A stretch of 64,000 nucleotides of DNA, taken from positions 19,813-83,812 of the forward strand of contig NZ_JMQI01000005.1 in assembly GCF_000695625.1 (NCBI RefSeq), written 5' to 3'. Below are positions 32,635-41,038 of the stretch, piece after piece. Both the position numbers and the translations under genes were made by a program. Every line of letters starts with the position of its first letter. The stretch's first letter is position 1. The stretch is from Amycolatopsis rifamycinica (lineage in GTDB: Bacteria; Actinomycetota; Actinomycetes; Mycobacteriales; Pseudonocardiaceae). Under the pieces are notes generated by a model. It searched no databases, had not been told where the DNA came from, and was given only the letters and a program-made list of their open reading frames with translations.

Positions 32635-33519
32635 TCAGCGCAGGGTCAACGGCGTCTCCGCCGCCACCCGGGTCAGCTTCTCCGGGTTCCGGACGAAGTA
32701 CAGCCCGCTGATCCGGCCGCCCTCGACGCGGGCGGCCATGATGCCGTCGAACGAGCCGTTCACGTACATCGCCAGCGCCGGGTTGCCGTTCACCAGCACC
32801 GGCACGCCGGACAGCGCCACCTCCGCCTTGCCGATGCCGCCCACGATGAACCGGCTCACCTTGTCCGCTCCGGACACCGGGCGCAGGGCCGCCTGCCGGA
32901 CGCCGCCGCCGTCGCTCATCAGGACCACGTCCGGGGCCAGCAGATCCAGCAGCCCCTGCAGGTCCTGGCCCTCCAGTGCGCGCTGGAACGACTCCAGCAC
33001 CGCCCGGGTCTCCCGCGCCGACACCGCCTCACGCGGTCGTCGCGCGTCGACGTGCTTGCGGGCCCGGTGGGCGATCTGCCGGACCGCCGCCGGGGTTTTG
33101 CCCACCGCTTCCGCGATTTCGTCGTAGCCGACGTCGAACACCTCGCGCAGCACGAACACCGCGCGCTCGGTCGGTGCCAGCGTCTCGAGCACCAGCATCA
33201 GCGCCATCGACACGCTCTCCGCCAGCTCGACGTCCTCGGCCACGTCCGGCGTCGTCAGCAGCGGCTCCGGCAGCCACGGGCCGACGTACGCCTCCTTGCG
33301 GCGCTTCATCGTGCGCAGCCGGTTGAGCGACAAGCGGGTCGTGATGCGAACCAGGTACGCGCGCTCGTCGCGCACCGCGGCCCGGTCGACCTCGATCCAG
33401 CGCAGCCACGTCTCCTGGAGGACGTCCTCCGCGTCCGCCGCCGAGCCGAGCATCTCGTAGGCGACGGTGAACAGCAGATTCCGGTGGGCCACGAAGGCCC
33501 CGGTCGCCGGGTCGCTCAT
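32635..33519 (-). CDS. ECF41-type sigma factor with C-terminal SnoaL domain
   Basis: The protein (294 aa from ATG 33519) has region 2 (HRNLLFTVAYEMLGSAADAEDVLQETWLRW), the ECF41 linker YVGPWLPEPL and region 4 (LAPTERAVFVLREVFDVGYDEIAEAVGKTPAAVRQIAHRARKHV). A SnoaL-like domain ends with the NPEKL motif. In ECF41 factors the linker and the NPDKL-like motif hold the sigma factor inactive without an anti-sigma. ATG 33519 has GGAGGGG at six bases. A 24-codon ORF directly precedes it. Confidence 0.92.
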   Translation of the reverse strand: MSDPATGAFVAHRNLLFTVAYEMLGSAADAEDVLQETWLRWIEVDRAAVRDERAYLVRITTRLSLNRLRTMKRRKEAYVGPWLPEPLLTTPDVAEDVELAESVSMALMLVLETLAPTERAVFVLREVFDVGYDEIAEAVGKTPAAVRQIAHRARKHVDARRPREAVSARETRAVLESFQRALEGQDLQGLLDLLAPDVVLMSDGGGVRQAALRPVSGADKVSRFIVGGIGKAEVALSGVPVLVNGNPALAMYVNGSFDGIMAARVEGGRISGLYFVRNPEKLTRVAAETPLTLR

Positions 33520-33533
33520 CGAAACCCCTCCGA

Positions 33534-33608
33534 TCACGCGGTGAAATCGCCGAACCGGCCCCAGGCGACGAAGGCCGCCACGGCCAGGTTCAGTAGTGCC
33601 AGGTTCAC
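33534..33608 (-). CDS. 24-residue ORF upstream of the ECF41 sigma gene
   Basis: GTG 33608 is preceded by GGAGAGGAGA and opens a frame of 24 codons, MNLALLNLAVAAFVAWGRFG plus a short end, stopping 14 bases before the sigma start. The peptide is one hydrophobic helix. It could be a leader peptide, a small membrane protein, or the surviving N-terminus of a DoxX-like protein. A role is not shown. Confidence 0.4.
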   Translation of the reverse strand: MNLALLNLAVAAFVAWGRFGDFTA

Positions 33609-33676
33609 GAAGTTCTCCTCTCCACGGTGTCCGGCCTCAAGACACCGCGCGGCGGGTACGTGTGACATCTTGATTT

Positions 33677-33698
33677 CTGTACCTACTAGTATGTACAG
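33677..33698. promoter_or_regulatory. palindromic operator between ECF41 and tetR
   Basis: CTGTAC-C-TACTAGTA-T-GTACAG is a 22-bp inverted repeat with one unpaired position per arm, ten bases before the tetR ATG. It is the likely binding site of this TetR protein and may control both directions. Confidence 0.65.
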
Positions 33699-33707
33699 TC
33701 GGGCCCC

Positions 33708-34265
33708 ATGGGAACCCGGGACCAGCTCGTCGACAGCGCCCGCGAACTGCTGTGGGAACGCGGCTACGTCGGCACCAGCCCCAAGGCCATCCAGCAGCGG
33801 GCGGGGGCCGGCCAAGGCAGCATGTACCACCACTTCGCCGGCAAGAAGGACCTCGCGCTCGCCGCCGTCCGGCGCAGTGCCGGCGAACTGCTGGCCGCCG
33901 CCGACGCGCAGCTGCGCGCGCCCGGCACCGCCGTCGAGCGCATCACCGCCTACCTGCGCCGTGAGCGCGAAGTCCTCAAGGGCTGCCCCATCGGCCGGCT
34001 CGCCCAGGACCCCGACGTCGTCGCCGACCCGGTGCTGCGCGCGCCGGTCGACGAGACGCTCACCCGGCTGCGCGCCCGGCTGGCCGAGGTCCTCGCCGAA
34101 GGCCGCGACGCCGGCGAACTGCCCGCCACCCTCGACACCGCCGCGCTGGCCGCCACGATCGTCGCCGTGCTGCAGGGCGGCTACGTGCTGGCCCGCGCCG
34201 CGAACCGCCCCGAGCCGTTCGACCAGGCCGTTTCCGGCGTGCTCGCCCTGCTCGCCGCCCACTGA
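33708..34265 (+). CDS. TetR-family transcriptional regulator
   Basis: A 185-residue TetR protein: HTH LVDSARELLWERGYVGTSPKAIQQRAGAGQGSMYHHFAGKKDLAL at residues 7-52, then a helical domain with CPIGRLAQDP, a motif of the YxaF/LmrA-like group. It precedes the bicupin gene by 17 bp, forming an operon. It is divergent from the small ORF/ECF41 unit. Confidence 0.93.
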   Translation: MGTRDQLVDSARELLWERGYVGTSPKAIQQRAGAGQGSMYHHFAGKKDLALAAVRRSAGELLAAADAQLRAPGTAVERITAYLRREREVLKGCPIGRLAQDPDVVADPVLRAPVDETLTRLRARLAEVLAEGRDAGELPATLDTAALAATIVAVLQGGYVLARAANRPEPFDQAVSGVLALLAAH

Positions 34266-34282
34266 CCCCCGGGAGAACCGAA

Positions 34283-35011
34283 GTGCACGTCCGCCACCTT
34301 CCGTCCCCCTGCGCCCCCGCCCCCGCCGACGCGATCACCGGCAGCGCGTGGATCACCTCGCTCGCCGTCCCCGAAGGCCCGTCGCGCACCCGCGTCGACC
34401 GCGTCCAGTTCGCCCCCGGGGCTCGCACCCGCTGGCACCGGCACCCGCTCGGCCAGGTGCTCGTCGTCACCGAAGGCACCGGCTACGTCCAGCGCCGCGG
34501 CGGCCCGGCCCAGCTGATCCGCCCCGGCGACACGGTCCGCGTCGCCGCCGGCGAGTGGCACTGGCACGGCGCCACCGACACGACGTCGCTGACCCACCTG
34601 GCGATCGAGGAACTGCCCGCCGACGGCACCCCGACCGAGCTCGGCGAACCGGCGGGCGAGGGGGAACCGGCCGCCGTCCCGGCCGTGACCCGCACGCTGC
34701 TGCTGGACCAGCGGTTGCCGGCCCCGCGCGTGATCGACCACGTCGAGGTCCGGCGCATCACCATCGCGCCGAACGAGAACCCGGGCCTGCACGTCCACAA
34801 CGGACCGGTGTTCGGCAGCATCGAATCGGGCTCGGCCGTTTACCAGGTCGAAGGCGAGCCCGAAGCCGTGCTCACCCCCGGCGACGTCTTCCACGAGCCG
34901 GAATCGACCCGGATCGCCCGGTTCGACGCCCTCGGCGAAGGCGTCACGTTCCTCGCCTACTTCCCCGTCGGCCCAGGCGAAACCCCCACTCTGACGCTGC
35001 TGGACAGCTGA
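34283..35011 (+). CDS. bicupin protein
   Basis: The 242 residues contain two cupin barrels. The first has HRHPLGQVLVVTEGTGYVQRRGG and GEWHWHG (metal ligands His-x-His and a distal His), typical of small actinomycete carboxymuconolactone-associated cupins. The second has GLHVHNGPVFGSIESGSAVYQVEG and PGDVFHEPE. A metal-dependent dioxygenase or sensor function is possible. It starts at GTG 34283 behind GGGAGAACC and is transcribed with tetR. Confidence 0.85.
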   Translation: MHVRHLPSPCAPAPADAITGSAWITSLAVPEGPSRTRVDRVQFAPGARTRWHRHPLGQVLVVTEGTGYVQRRGGPAQLIRPGDTVRVAAGEWHWHGATDTTSLTHLAIEELPADGTPTELGEPAGEGEPAAVPAVTRTLLLDQRLPAPRVIDHVEVRRITIAPNENPGLHVHNGPVFGSIESGSAVYQVEGEPEAVLTPGDVFHEPESTRIARFDALGEGVTFLAYFPVGPGETPTLTLLDS

Positions 35012-35195
35012 CGCCACACCGCACGCTTCACCCGGGTACACGGCTGCCGGTTCATCGCGGTTCACCACATTTCCGAACTCTTTCCTCACGGGACGAAGCT
35101 CTGGACAACGGGGCGCGCGCGGGTCACGATTACGCCGTGCTCGCCCTTCGTTGATCCCCCGGAAAGAATCGGTTACCCCTTCACGGGGCGGACAT

Positions 35196-35209
35196 TGTTA
35201 TCGCTAACA
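35196..35209. promoter_or_regulatory. LacI-type operator upstream of the DUF1996/GH43 genes
   Basis: TGTTATCGCTAACA is one base away from the perfect palindrome TGTTAGCGCTAACA used by actinomycete LacI-family sugar regulators. It lies 65 bp before the DUF1996 start in the only spacer upstream of this gene and GH43. Confidence 0.65.
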
Positions 35210-35274
35210 GAGAACCGCTCCACTGGTGTCGGGCCAGTGGAATCTCTTCCCTTTGAACCCATCGGAGTCACTTC

Positions 35275-37041
35275 ATGCCCGGAAGCACGGGAAAGCACCG
35301 CATCTCCCGACGAACCAAGATCGCCACCGGCGTCCTCGCACTGGCCGTGGCCGCCGGCGGCATCGCGGTGTCGACCACCTTCGGCGACCCCGGCCAGGCC
35401 AGCGCGGACGAGGCCGACCCGGCGCTCTACATCGACATCCTCAAAGTCGCCCCGAACAACACCGAGCCGGCGAACTCCCGCGCCGCGTCCACCGGCACCT
35501 TCACCGTCGACTGCGGCCGCAACGAGAACCAGCACTTCAACCCGGACAACTTCGTCGCCCAGCCCGGCGTGCGCAACGGCGCCCAGCACCTGCACGACTA
35601 CGTCGGCAACCTCTCGTCGAACGCGGACTCGAACAACAAGAGCCTCGAAGCCGCCGGAACCACCTGCAAAAACGGCGACAAATCCGCCTATTTCTGGCCG
35701 GTCGTGCGCATCGACACCGGTGACGAAGAGAAGAACCCGCCCGCGAAGTCCCCCGACGGCGACCGCGACCAGGCGGCCCAGGACGGCGCGTCCCCGGTGA
35801 TCACCTGCCCGGACGTCGCCAGCAAGCTCCCCGACGTCCCCGACTCGGCGATGGCCGAGGTCAACCGCAACCTCGACCTACTCGAGACGCAGCTCGACGA
35901 GGCCAACAAGCGGCTGGTCAGCACCCGCGGCCAGGGCGGCCCCAACTTCGTCCGGAACGCCATCCTCGGCCCGCTCAAGGACAAGCGCGTCGCCACCATC
36001 GACCGCATGGCCATCGCCATCGGCCGCACCGCGGCCCGGCCCCAGGGCCTCGACGCCCTCGCCCCGTGCGCGCTCAAGGAGCAGGCCGGCACCGGCGGCA
36101 ACCCGGCGAGCAACGGCGGCGGCGCCCCCGGCGGCGCGGTGCAGCAGATCAGCTGCCCGGACGTCGCGAGCAAGCTCCCCGCCGTCCCGGCGTCGGCCAA
36201 GGCCGAAGTGGACCGCAACCTCCAGCTGCTGAACACGCAGCTCCAGGAGGCGAACCAGCGGCTGGTCAGCACCCAGCGCCAGGGCGGCCCCGACTTCGTC
36301 CGGAACGCCATCCTCGGCCCGCTCGAGGACAAGCGCGTCGCCACCATCGACCGCATGGCCATCGCCATCGGCCGCACCGCGGCCCGTCCTCAGGGCCTCG
36401 ACGCCCTCGCGCCGTGCACGCTCGGCCAGGGCGGCAACGGGAACAACGGCGGGGCGACGGCGACGCCACCGCTGCCCGGCCCGGACGCCAACAACGAGCT
36501 GCCGGACAACGACGGCACGATCCAGCGGCCGGCGAAGGCCGGCATCACCTTCCGCGGCAGCGCGGCGGGCAAGGTCGTCGCGATGCCGAAGTTCCTGCGT
36601 GCGCTGACCGGTGACGCCAAGCCCTCCATCAACGGCACCAAGAACACCCGGGCGGCGTGGACCTGCACCGGCTTCGAAAACCGGTTGACCGACAAGTACC
36701 CGATCTGCCCCGAGGGCAGCAAGGTCGAGCGGATCCATGACTTCCCGAGCTGCTGGGACGGCAAGAACACCGACAGCGCCAACCACCGCACCCACATCGT
36801 CTTCCCCGACGAGAACGGCCGGTGCGCGGCGGGCTTCAAGGCGGTGCCGCAGCTGCGGACCACGCTCGTCTACGACATCCCGCACGACATCCAGGTCAAG
36901 AAGCAGTACAAAGTGGACTCGTTCCCGTCCGAAAAGCACAATCCCCTGTCCGACCACGACGACTTCGCGAACGTGATGTCGCAGAGCATCATGAACCAGG
37001 TCGTCAACTGCATCAACCGCAACAAGACCTGCACCGCCTGA
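35275..37041 (+). CDS. secreted DUF1996 protein with an inserted, duplicated module
   Basis: A 588-residue exported protein: signal peptide about residues 1-42 (basic start, hydrophobic core, ASA end). The N-terminal part of DUF1996 (FTVDCGRNENQHFNPDNFVAQPG, AQHLHDYVGN) follows, then two ~90-residue modules (176-265 and 292-381). The rest of DUF1996 (AGITFRGSAAGKVVAMPKFLRALTGDAK, HDFPSCWDG, HRTHIVFP) is near 415-540. Each module begins with a CPDVASKLP motif and ends with DALAPC, so each may be disulfide-bonded. DUF1996 has no proven activity. The adjacent GH43 gene and LacI-type operator suggest a role at plant or fungal polysaccharide; that is inference. Confidence 0.88.
   Translation: MPGSTGKHRISRRTKIATGVLALAVAAGGIAVSTTFGDPGQASADEADPALYIDILKVAPNNTEPANSRAASTGTFTVDCGRNENQHFNPDNFVAQPGVRNGAQHLHDYVGNLSSNADSNNKSLEAAGTTCKNGDKSAYFWPVVRIDTGDEEKNPPAKSPDGDRDQAAQDGASPVITCPDVASKLPDVPDSAMAEVNRNLDLLETQLDEANKRLVSTRGQGGPNFVRNAILGPLKDKRVATIDRMAIAIGRTAARPQGLDALAPCALKEQAGTGGNPASNGGGAPGGAVQQISCPDVASKLPAVPASAKAEVDRNLQLLNTQLQEANQRLVSTQRQGGPDFVRNAILGPLEDKRVATIDRMAIAIGRTAARPQGLDALAPCTLGQGGNGNNGGATATPPLPGPDANNELPDNDGTIQRPAKAGITFRGSAAGKVVAMPKFLRALTGDAKPSINGTKNTRAAWTCTGFENRLTDKYPICPEGSKVERIHDFPSCWDGKNTDSANHRTHIVFPDENGRCAAGFKAVPQLRTTLVYDIPHDIQVKKQYKVDSFPSEKHNPLSDHDDFANVMSQSIMNQVVNCINRNKTCTA
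35800..36069 (+). repeat. internal module repeat, copy A
   Basis: Copy A of a ~270-bp repeat within the DUF1996 gene; copy B starts exactly 348 bp later. The 3' halves are almost identical in DNA as well as protein, which points to recent duplication or gene conversion. Confidence 0.9.
36148..36417 (+). repeat. internal module repeat, copy B
   Basis: Copy B of the DUF1996 internal module, separated from copy A by a Gly/Asn/Ala-rich linker. Its first half (ASAKAEVDRNLQLLNTQL) has diverged more from copy A than its second half. Confidence 0.9.
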
Positions 37042-37048
37042 CCCGCGC

Positions 37049-37079
37049 GGGTGCCCGCCGCGGACGGCGGCGGGCACCC
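37049..37079 (+). terminator. hairpin between the DUF1996 and GH43 genes
   Basis: A perfect 12-bp stem (37049-37060 with 37068-37079) lies eight bases after the DUF1996 stop and just before the GH43 ribosome site. There is no T-run, so it may attenuate rather than end transcription. Confidence 0.5.
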
Positions 37080-37092
37080 ATGAGGAGTATCG

Positions 37093-38529
37093 ATGACGGT
37101 CCCGATCGTTCCGGGGTTCCACCCCGACCCGTCGATCTGCCGGGTCGGTGACACGTACTACCTGGCGAACTCGAGCTTCGAGTACGTGCCCGGCGTCCCG
37201 ATCCGGCGCAGCACCGACCTCGTCACCTGGGAACTGCTGGGCCACGCGCTGACCCGGCCGAGCCAGCTGCCGCCGGGCGACGGCGCCGCGAACACCGGCA
37301 TCTACGCCCCCACGCTGCGGTACCACGACGGCCGGTTCCACCTGGTGACCACGAACATCCTCGAAGCCCACCGCGGCCACCTGATCGTGACCGCCGAGGA
37401 CCCGGCCGGGCCGTGGTCCGACCCGGTCCACGTGCGCGGCACCGACGGCATCGACCCGGACCTCTGCTGGGACGACGCCGGCGTCTGCCACCTCACCTGG
37501 ACGTCGTTCCGGCCGGAGCGGCCGGGCATCACCAGCGTCCCGATCGACCCGGCGACCGGAGCGATGCTCGCCGAGCCGCGGCCGCTGTGGAACGGCACCG
37601 GCCTGGCGGCGCCCGAGGGCCCGCACCTGTACCGCGTCGACGGCTGGTGGTACCTGCTGCTCGCCGAAGGCGGCACCGAACGCGGCCACGCCGTCACCAT
37701 CGCGCGCGCCCGCCGCCTGGAGGGCCCGTACGAACCGGCGCCGTCGAACCCGATCCTGACCCACCGCAGCACGACGCACCCGGTGCAGAACACCGGGCAC
37801 GCCGACCTGGTCGAGTGCGCCGACGGCAGCTGGGCGATGGTGTACCTGGGCGTCCGGCCGCGCGGGAAGACGCCGCAGTTCCACGTCAACGGCCGCGAAA
37901 CCTTCCTGGCCGGTGTGGACTGGGTGGACGGCTGGCCGGTCGTGGCCGAGGACCGGTTCCCGGTCGCGGCCGCGGACAACAGCTTCACGGACGGTTTCGC
38001 GACGGCCGAGCTGCACCCGCGCTGGGTCGCCCCGGGCGCCGCACCCGAGACCCGCTGGAGCGGCCCGGGCGAACTGGTCCTGACGCGGACGTTGCTGACC
38101 CGCGCCCTCGACGAGCACTGGACGGCGGTGGCGCGCCTCGACGTTTCCCACGGCACGGCCGCGTTCGTCGTGCGCATCGACGACCGGCACTGGTACGGCC
38201 TCACGGCGGACGGCTCCACGGTCACGGCCACGCTCGCCATCGGCCCGATCGTGCACGCCGTCACGAACGTCGCCGCCGGTTCCGCGGTGTCGCTGCGGAT
38301 CCGGGCGCTCCAGCCGCCCGCTTCCGGCCCGTTCCGGGAAGTCACCGAACCGGACCTGGTCGAGCTGTCCGTCCTGCGGGACGACGGGCGGGCGGAGGTC
38401 CTCGGCACGTTCGACGGACGGTACCTGTCCACCGAGGTCGCGGCGGGCTTCACCGGCCGGATGATCGGCGTGGAAGTCCTCGGCGGAAGCGTTGCGCTGC
38501 AGGAATTCCGCTACACGACCGGCAGGTAG
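37093..38529 (+). CDS. glycoside hydrolase family 43 protein
   Basis: A 478-residue cytoplasmic GH43 enzyme with no signal peptide. The five-bladed propeller shows VPGFHPDPSICRVGDTYYLANSSFEY (catalytic-base Asp), GIDPDLCWDD (pKa-modulating Asp) and APEGPHLYR (acid Glu). A beta-sandwich domain follows from about residue 300. This is the layout of intracellular beta-xylosidases/alpha-L-arabinofuranosidases that cleave imported oligosaccharides. GAGGAG precedes the ATG. It follows the DUF1996 gene by 51 bp and probably shares its LacI-type control. Confidence 0.92.
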   Translation: MTVPIVPGFHPDPSICRVGDTYYLANSSFEYVPGVPIRRSTDLVTWELLGHALTRPSQLPPGDGAANTGIYAPTLRYHDGRFHLVTTNILEAHRGHLIVTAEDPAGPWSDPVHVRGTDGIDPDLCWDDAGVCHLTWTSFRPERPGITSVPIDPATGAMLAEPRPLWNGTGLAAPEGPHLYRVDGWWYLLLAEGGTERGHAVTIARARRLEGPYEPAPSNPILTHRSTTHPVQNTGHADLVECADGSWAMVYLGVRPRGKTPQFHVNGRETFLAGVDWVDGWPVVAEDRFPVAAADNSFTDGFATAELHPRWVAPGAAPETRWSGPGELVLTRTLLTRALDEHWTAVARLDVSHGTAAFVVRIDDRHWYGLTADGSTVTATLAIGPIVHAVTNVAAGSAVSLRIRALQPPASGPFREVTEPDLVELSVLRDDGRAEVLGTFDGRYLSTEVAAGFTGRMIGVEVLGGSVALQEFRYTTGR

Positions 38530-39242
38530 GCGGCGGCGTACGCGAGGGCGTCGAGCACGCCGGGGTCGACGCGCCCGGCGGCGGTGTCGGCCTCGGCGAC
38601 GACCATGCCGGCGCCGTCCGCCCGGGGCTGGTAGTGCAGCCCGGTCATCCGCACCCCGGCGATCCCGAGCGTGGCGGCGACGTCCAGCGGCCGCACGTCA
38701 CCGCTGCCCTGCACCCGCTCGACCTTCTCGAAGTCCTTCGCCTGCTTCTTCGACCGGAACCCGACGCGCACGATCGAAATCACCGCGGCATTGCCGTGGC
38801 CGTCGCCGACCGCCAGCAGCATCCCGTTCAGCGACGCGCACGGCGTCTTGACCAGGAACTCGCGCACCCGGTCCGTCGCGGCCGCGACGCACTTGCCTTC
38901 CTGCTCCCAGCGCCGGGCCGTCCGCTTGAGTTCCTTGAACCTGAGCTTGCGCCACGCTTCGTCGGCCTTCCCCCGCTCGGCCGACTTCCGCGCCTCGGCA
39001 CGACGGGTCTTCAGCGACCGCCCCGGCAGGGCGTCGGCCACATCGCCGGCGGCGTTGCCGGCCAGCGCTTCCGACGCCACCCCGCCTTCACCCGCGGCGC
39101 CGCCGAGCACCCCGGCCCCACCGGCCCCGCCGGCGGCGATCACCACCGCCGCCGCGGCCGCCACCACGCCGCCCTTGCCACCGCCGTCGCGGATGAAGAT
39201 CCGACGGCCGTTCTTCGTGATCCAATGCCCCTTTTCCGCCAC
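38511..39242 (-). CDS. uncharacterised protein with one hydrophobic Gly/Ala segment
   Basis: A 243-residue protein from GTG 39242, which has AGGGGAG upstream; an earlier in-frame codon is possible. It starts with EKGHWITKNGRRIFIRDGGGK. A Gly/Ala-rich hydrophobic stretch (GVVAAAAAVVIAAGGAGGAGV) at about 22-43 and a basic helical region come next, then a domain with GMLLAVGDGHGNAAVISIVRVGFRSKKQAKDFEK. The WITKNGRRIFI start resembles processing-type or phage-related proteins in other bacteria, but I do not assign a function. The 3' end overlaps the convergent GH43 gene by 19 bp. Confidence 0.7.
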   Translation of the reverse strand: MAEKGHWITKNGRRIFIRDGGGKGGVVAAAAAVVIAAGGAGGAGVLGGAAGEGGVASEALAGNAAGDVADALPGRSLKTRRAEARKSAERGKADEAWRKLRFKELKRTARRWEQEGKCVAAATDRVREFLVKTPCASLNGMLLAVGDGHGNAAVISIVRVGFRSKKQAKDFEKVERVQGSGDVRPLDVAATLGIAGVRMTGLHYQPRADGAGMVVAEADTAAGRVDPGVLDALAYAAAYLPVV

Positions 39243-39418
39243 CCGAGCTCCCCTCGCCACGAAGTCCTACGCCGGGCTCAACGGGAAAGTGCCCGCGGAG
39301 GCGCATTGGCGAGGAACTGTCCATGATCTGTCCACCGGGGAAGCGCCACGCGCGCCGGCTGAAGGCCACGCCGATAATCCGGTCGCCCGGGCGGGCGCCC
39401 GGTTCTACTGTCGCTCCG

Positions 39419-40309
39419 GTGAGCTACGAGCATCCGCTGGCCTACCTGCTGGGACTCGAAGGCCTCGCGCTGCTGCGCGGGTTCACCGGGGAGTTCGACC
39501 GCGGCTTCACCGAAGCGCGGATCGCCGAGGTCCGCGGCTTGCTCGGCGACGAGTCGCTGGCGCACACCGCCGTGGAGGTGGACCGCGTGGAAACGGTGGC
39601 CGGTTACCGGCTCTGGGCCGAAACCTACGACAGTCCCGGCAACACCGCCTTCTCCCTCGACGAGCCCGCGGTGAACCGCATCCTCGACACCTTGCCACCG
39701 GGCACGGCGCTGGACGCCGCGTGCGGCACGGGCCGGTACGCCCACTGGCTGGCCGAGCGCGGTCACCGGACCATCGGCGTGGACAGCTCCCCCGAGATGC
39801 TCGCCCGCGCCCGCACGCGGGTGCCGCCGGGCCGGTTCCTGCTCGGCGACCTGCACCGGCTCCCGGTGGCGGGCTCGGCCGTGGACCTGGTCGTCTGCGG
39901 CTTGGCGCTGACGCACGTCCCGGCGCTCACCCCGGTACTGGCGGAGTTCGCCAGGGTGCTGCGCCCGGGCGGGCACCTGGTGCTCGCCGACGTGCACCCG
40001 GAAGCGGTGGCGCGCGGCTCGATCCCTCCGGTGCGCGGCCCCGGAGGGCGGCCGGGGCGGGTGGTCAGCCACCACCACCGGATCGGGGACTACCTGCGCG
40101 CGGCGCTGGGGGTGGGACTGCACCTGCGCGGCTGCGAGGAGCCCCGCCTGCCGGTGCGGGCGGGCGCCGACCGGCCGGCGGCCGTCGACGTGGGTCCGTG
40201 GGACGTCTGGCCGTGGAGCTTGGCGGCTCTGGTGCCCGAGGCCGCACGGGCGGCGAACGAAGACGTGCCGGCCATGGTCATCTGGCACTTCCAGCTCGCC
40301 GGGCGCTGA
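39419..40309 (+). CDS. class I SAM-dependent methyltransferase
   Basis: The protein (296 aa from GTG 39419) has a ~95-residue N-terminal region with YRLWAETYDSPGN. The SAM-binding core comes next: LDAACGTGRYAHWLAERG (motif I), VDSSPEMLARAR, LLGDLHRLPVAGSAVDLVVCGLAL and LRPGGHLVLADVHPE. The substrate is unknown. Upstream in-frame codons precede the conserved part but overlap the divergent gene's promoter. Confidence 0.88.
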   Translation: MSYEHPLAYLLGLEGLALLRGFTGEFDRGFTEARIAEVRGLLGDESLAHTAVEVDRVETVAGYRLWAETYDSPGNTAFSLDEPAVNRILDTLPPGTALDAACGTGRYAHWLAERGHRTIGVDSSPEMLARARTRVPPGRFLLGDLHRLPVAGSAVDLVVCGLALTHVPALTPVLAEFARVLRPGGHLVLADVHPEAVARGSIPPVRGPGGRPGRVVSHHHRIGDYLRAALGVGLHLRGCEEPRLPVRAGADRPAAVDVGPWDVWPWSLAALVPEAARAANEDVPAMVIWHFQLAGR

Positions 40310-40406
40310 TCTTCCGCCGGGCGCGGCATTCGGAGGCTTCCCCCCGGTGCCCGATTTGTCGTAACCTCCCCTCGGATCGGATCACCGAGCTCACCATGGG
40401 GGAAAC

Positions 40407-40949
40407 ATGAAGCTGCGCAAGAGAATGCTGGCCGGGATGCTCGCGGCCCTGCCGCTGATCGCGACACCCGCCGTGGCCACCGCCGAGACGACCGAAGCCG
40501 CGGTGCAGGCCAACCTGGACCGGCTGGCGGCGGAGCGCGCGGCGGTTTCGCCGGCCGCCGTCCGCGTCTGCTACGCCGTGCACGTGGCCGACAGCGGCTG
40601 GCTGCCCGGCGTCTGCGACGGCGAGGAAGCCGGCATTCCCTGGCAGGGCAAGCAAATCGAGGCGATCCGGATCGCCGTGGCGGGCACCAGCGGCGGCGTC
40701 GGCGTCTGCTACGCGCCGCACCTGCAGGACATCGGCTGGGTCGGCGAATCCTGCAACGACAACCTGGCCGGCACGACCGGCCAGTCCAGGCGGCTGGAGG
40801 CCCTCCGGATCCGCGGCCTCGGCACGCGCCTGTGCTACACCGCGATGGGCCAAGGCTACGAGTACCAGAACGTCCGGTGCCAGAACGAGGAAGTCGGCAC
40901 CGTCGGACAGGGCCGGTACATGAGCGGCATCTTGATCTGGGTCGCCTGA
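40407..40949 (+). CDS. secreted ChW-repeat (hydrophobic W) protein
   Basis: A 180-residue protein with a signal peptide (about 1-27). It has three imperfect ChW-like repeats: CYAVHVADSGWLPGVCDGEEAG, CYAPHLQDIGWVGESCNDNLAG and LCYTAMGQGYEYQNVRCQNEEVG, each followed by G-Q-xx-xxEAIRI-like strands. Each repeat has a Cys pair. ChW domains are extracellular, first described in clostridial surface proteins; their binding partner is unclear. The gene stands alone. Confidence 0.88.
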   Translation: MKLRKRMLAGMLAALPLIATPAVATAETTEAAVQANLDRLAAERAAVSPAAVRVCYAVHVADSGWLPGVCDGEEAGIPWQGKQIEAIRIAVAGTSGGVGVCYAPHLQDIGWVGESCNDNLAGTTGQSRRLEALRIRGLGTRLCYTAMGQGYEYQNVRCQNEEVGTVGQGRYMSGILIWVA

Positions 40950-41038
40950 CCCGTCAAGCTTCACATCCGTTTCGGCCAGCACCTCCGTCCCACGGGGTGC
41001 CGGCCCCCGACCTCACCGCGGTCCGGCGGAACGGGACG

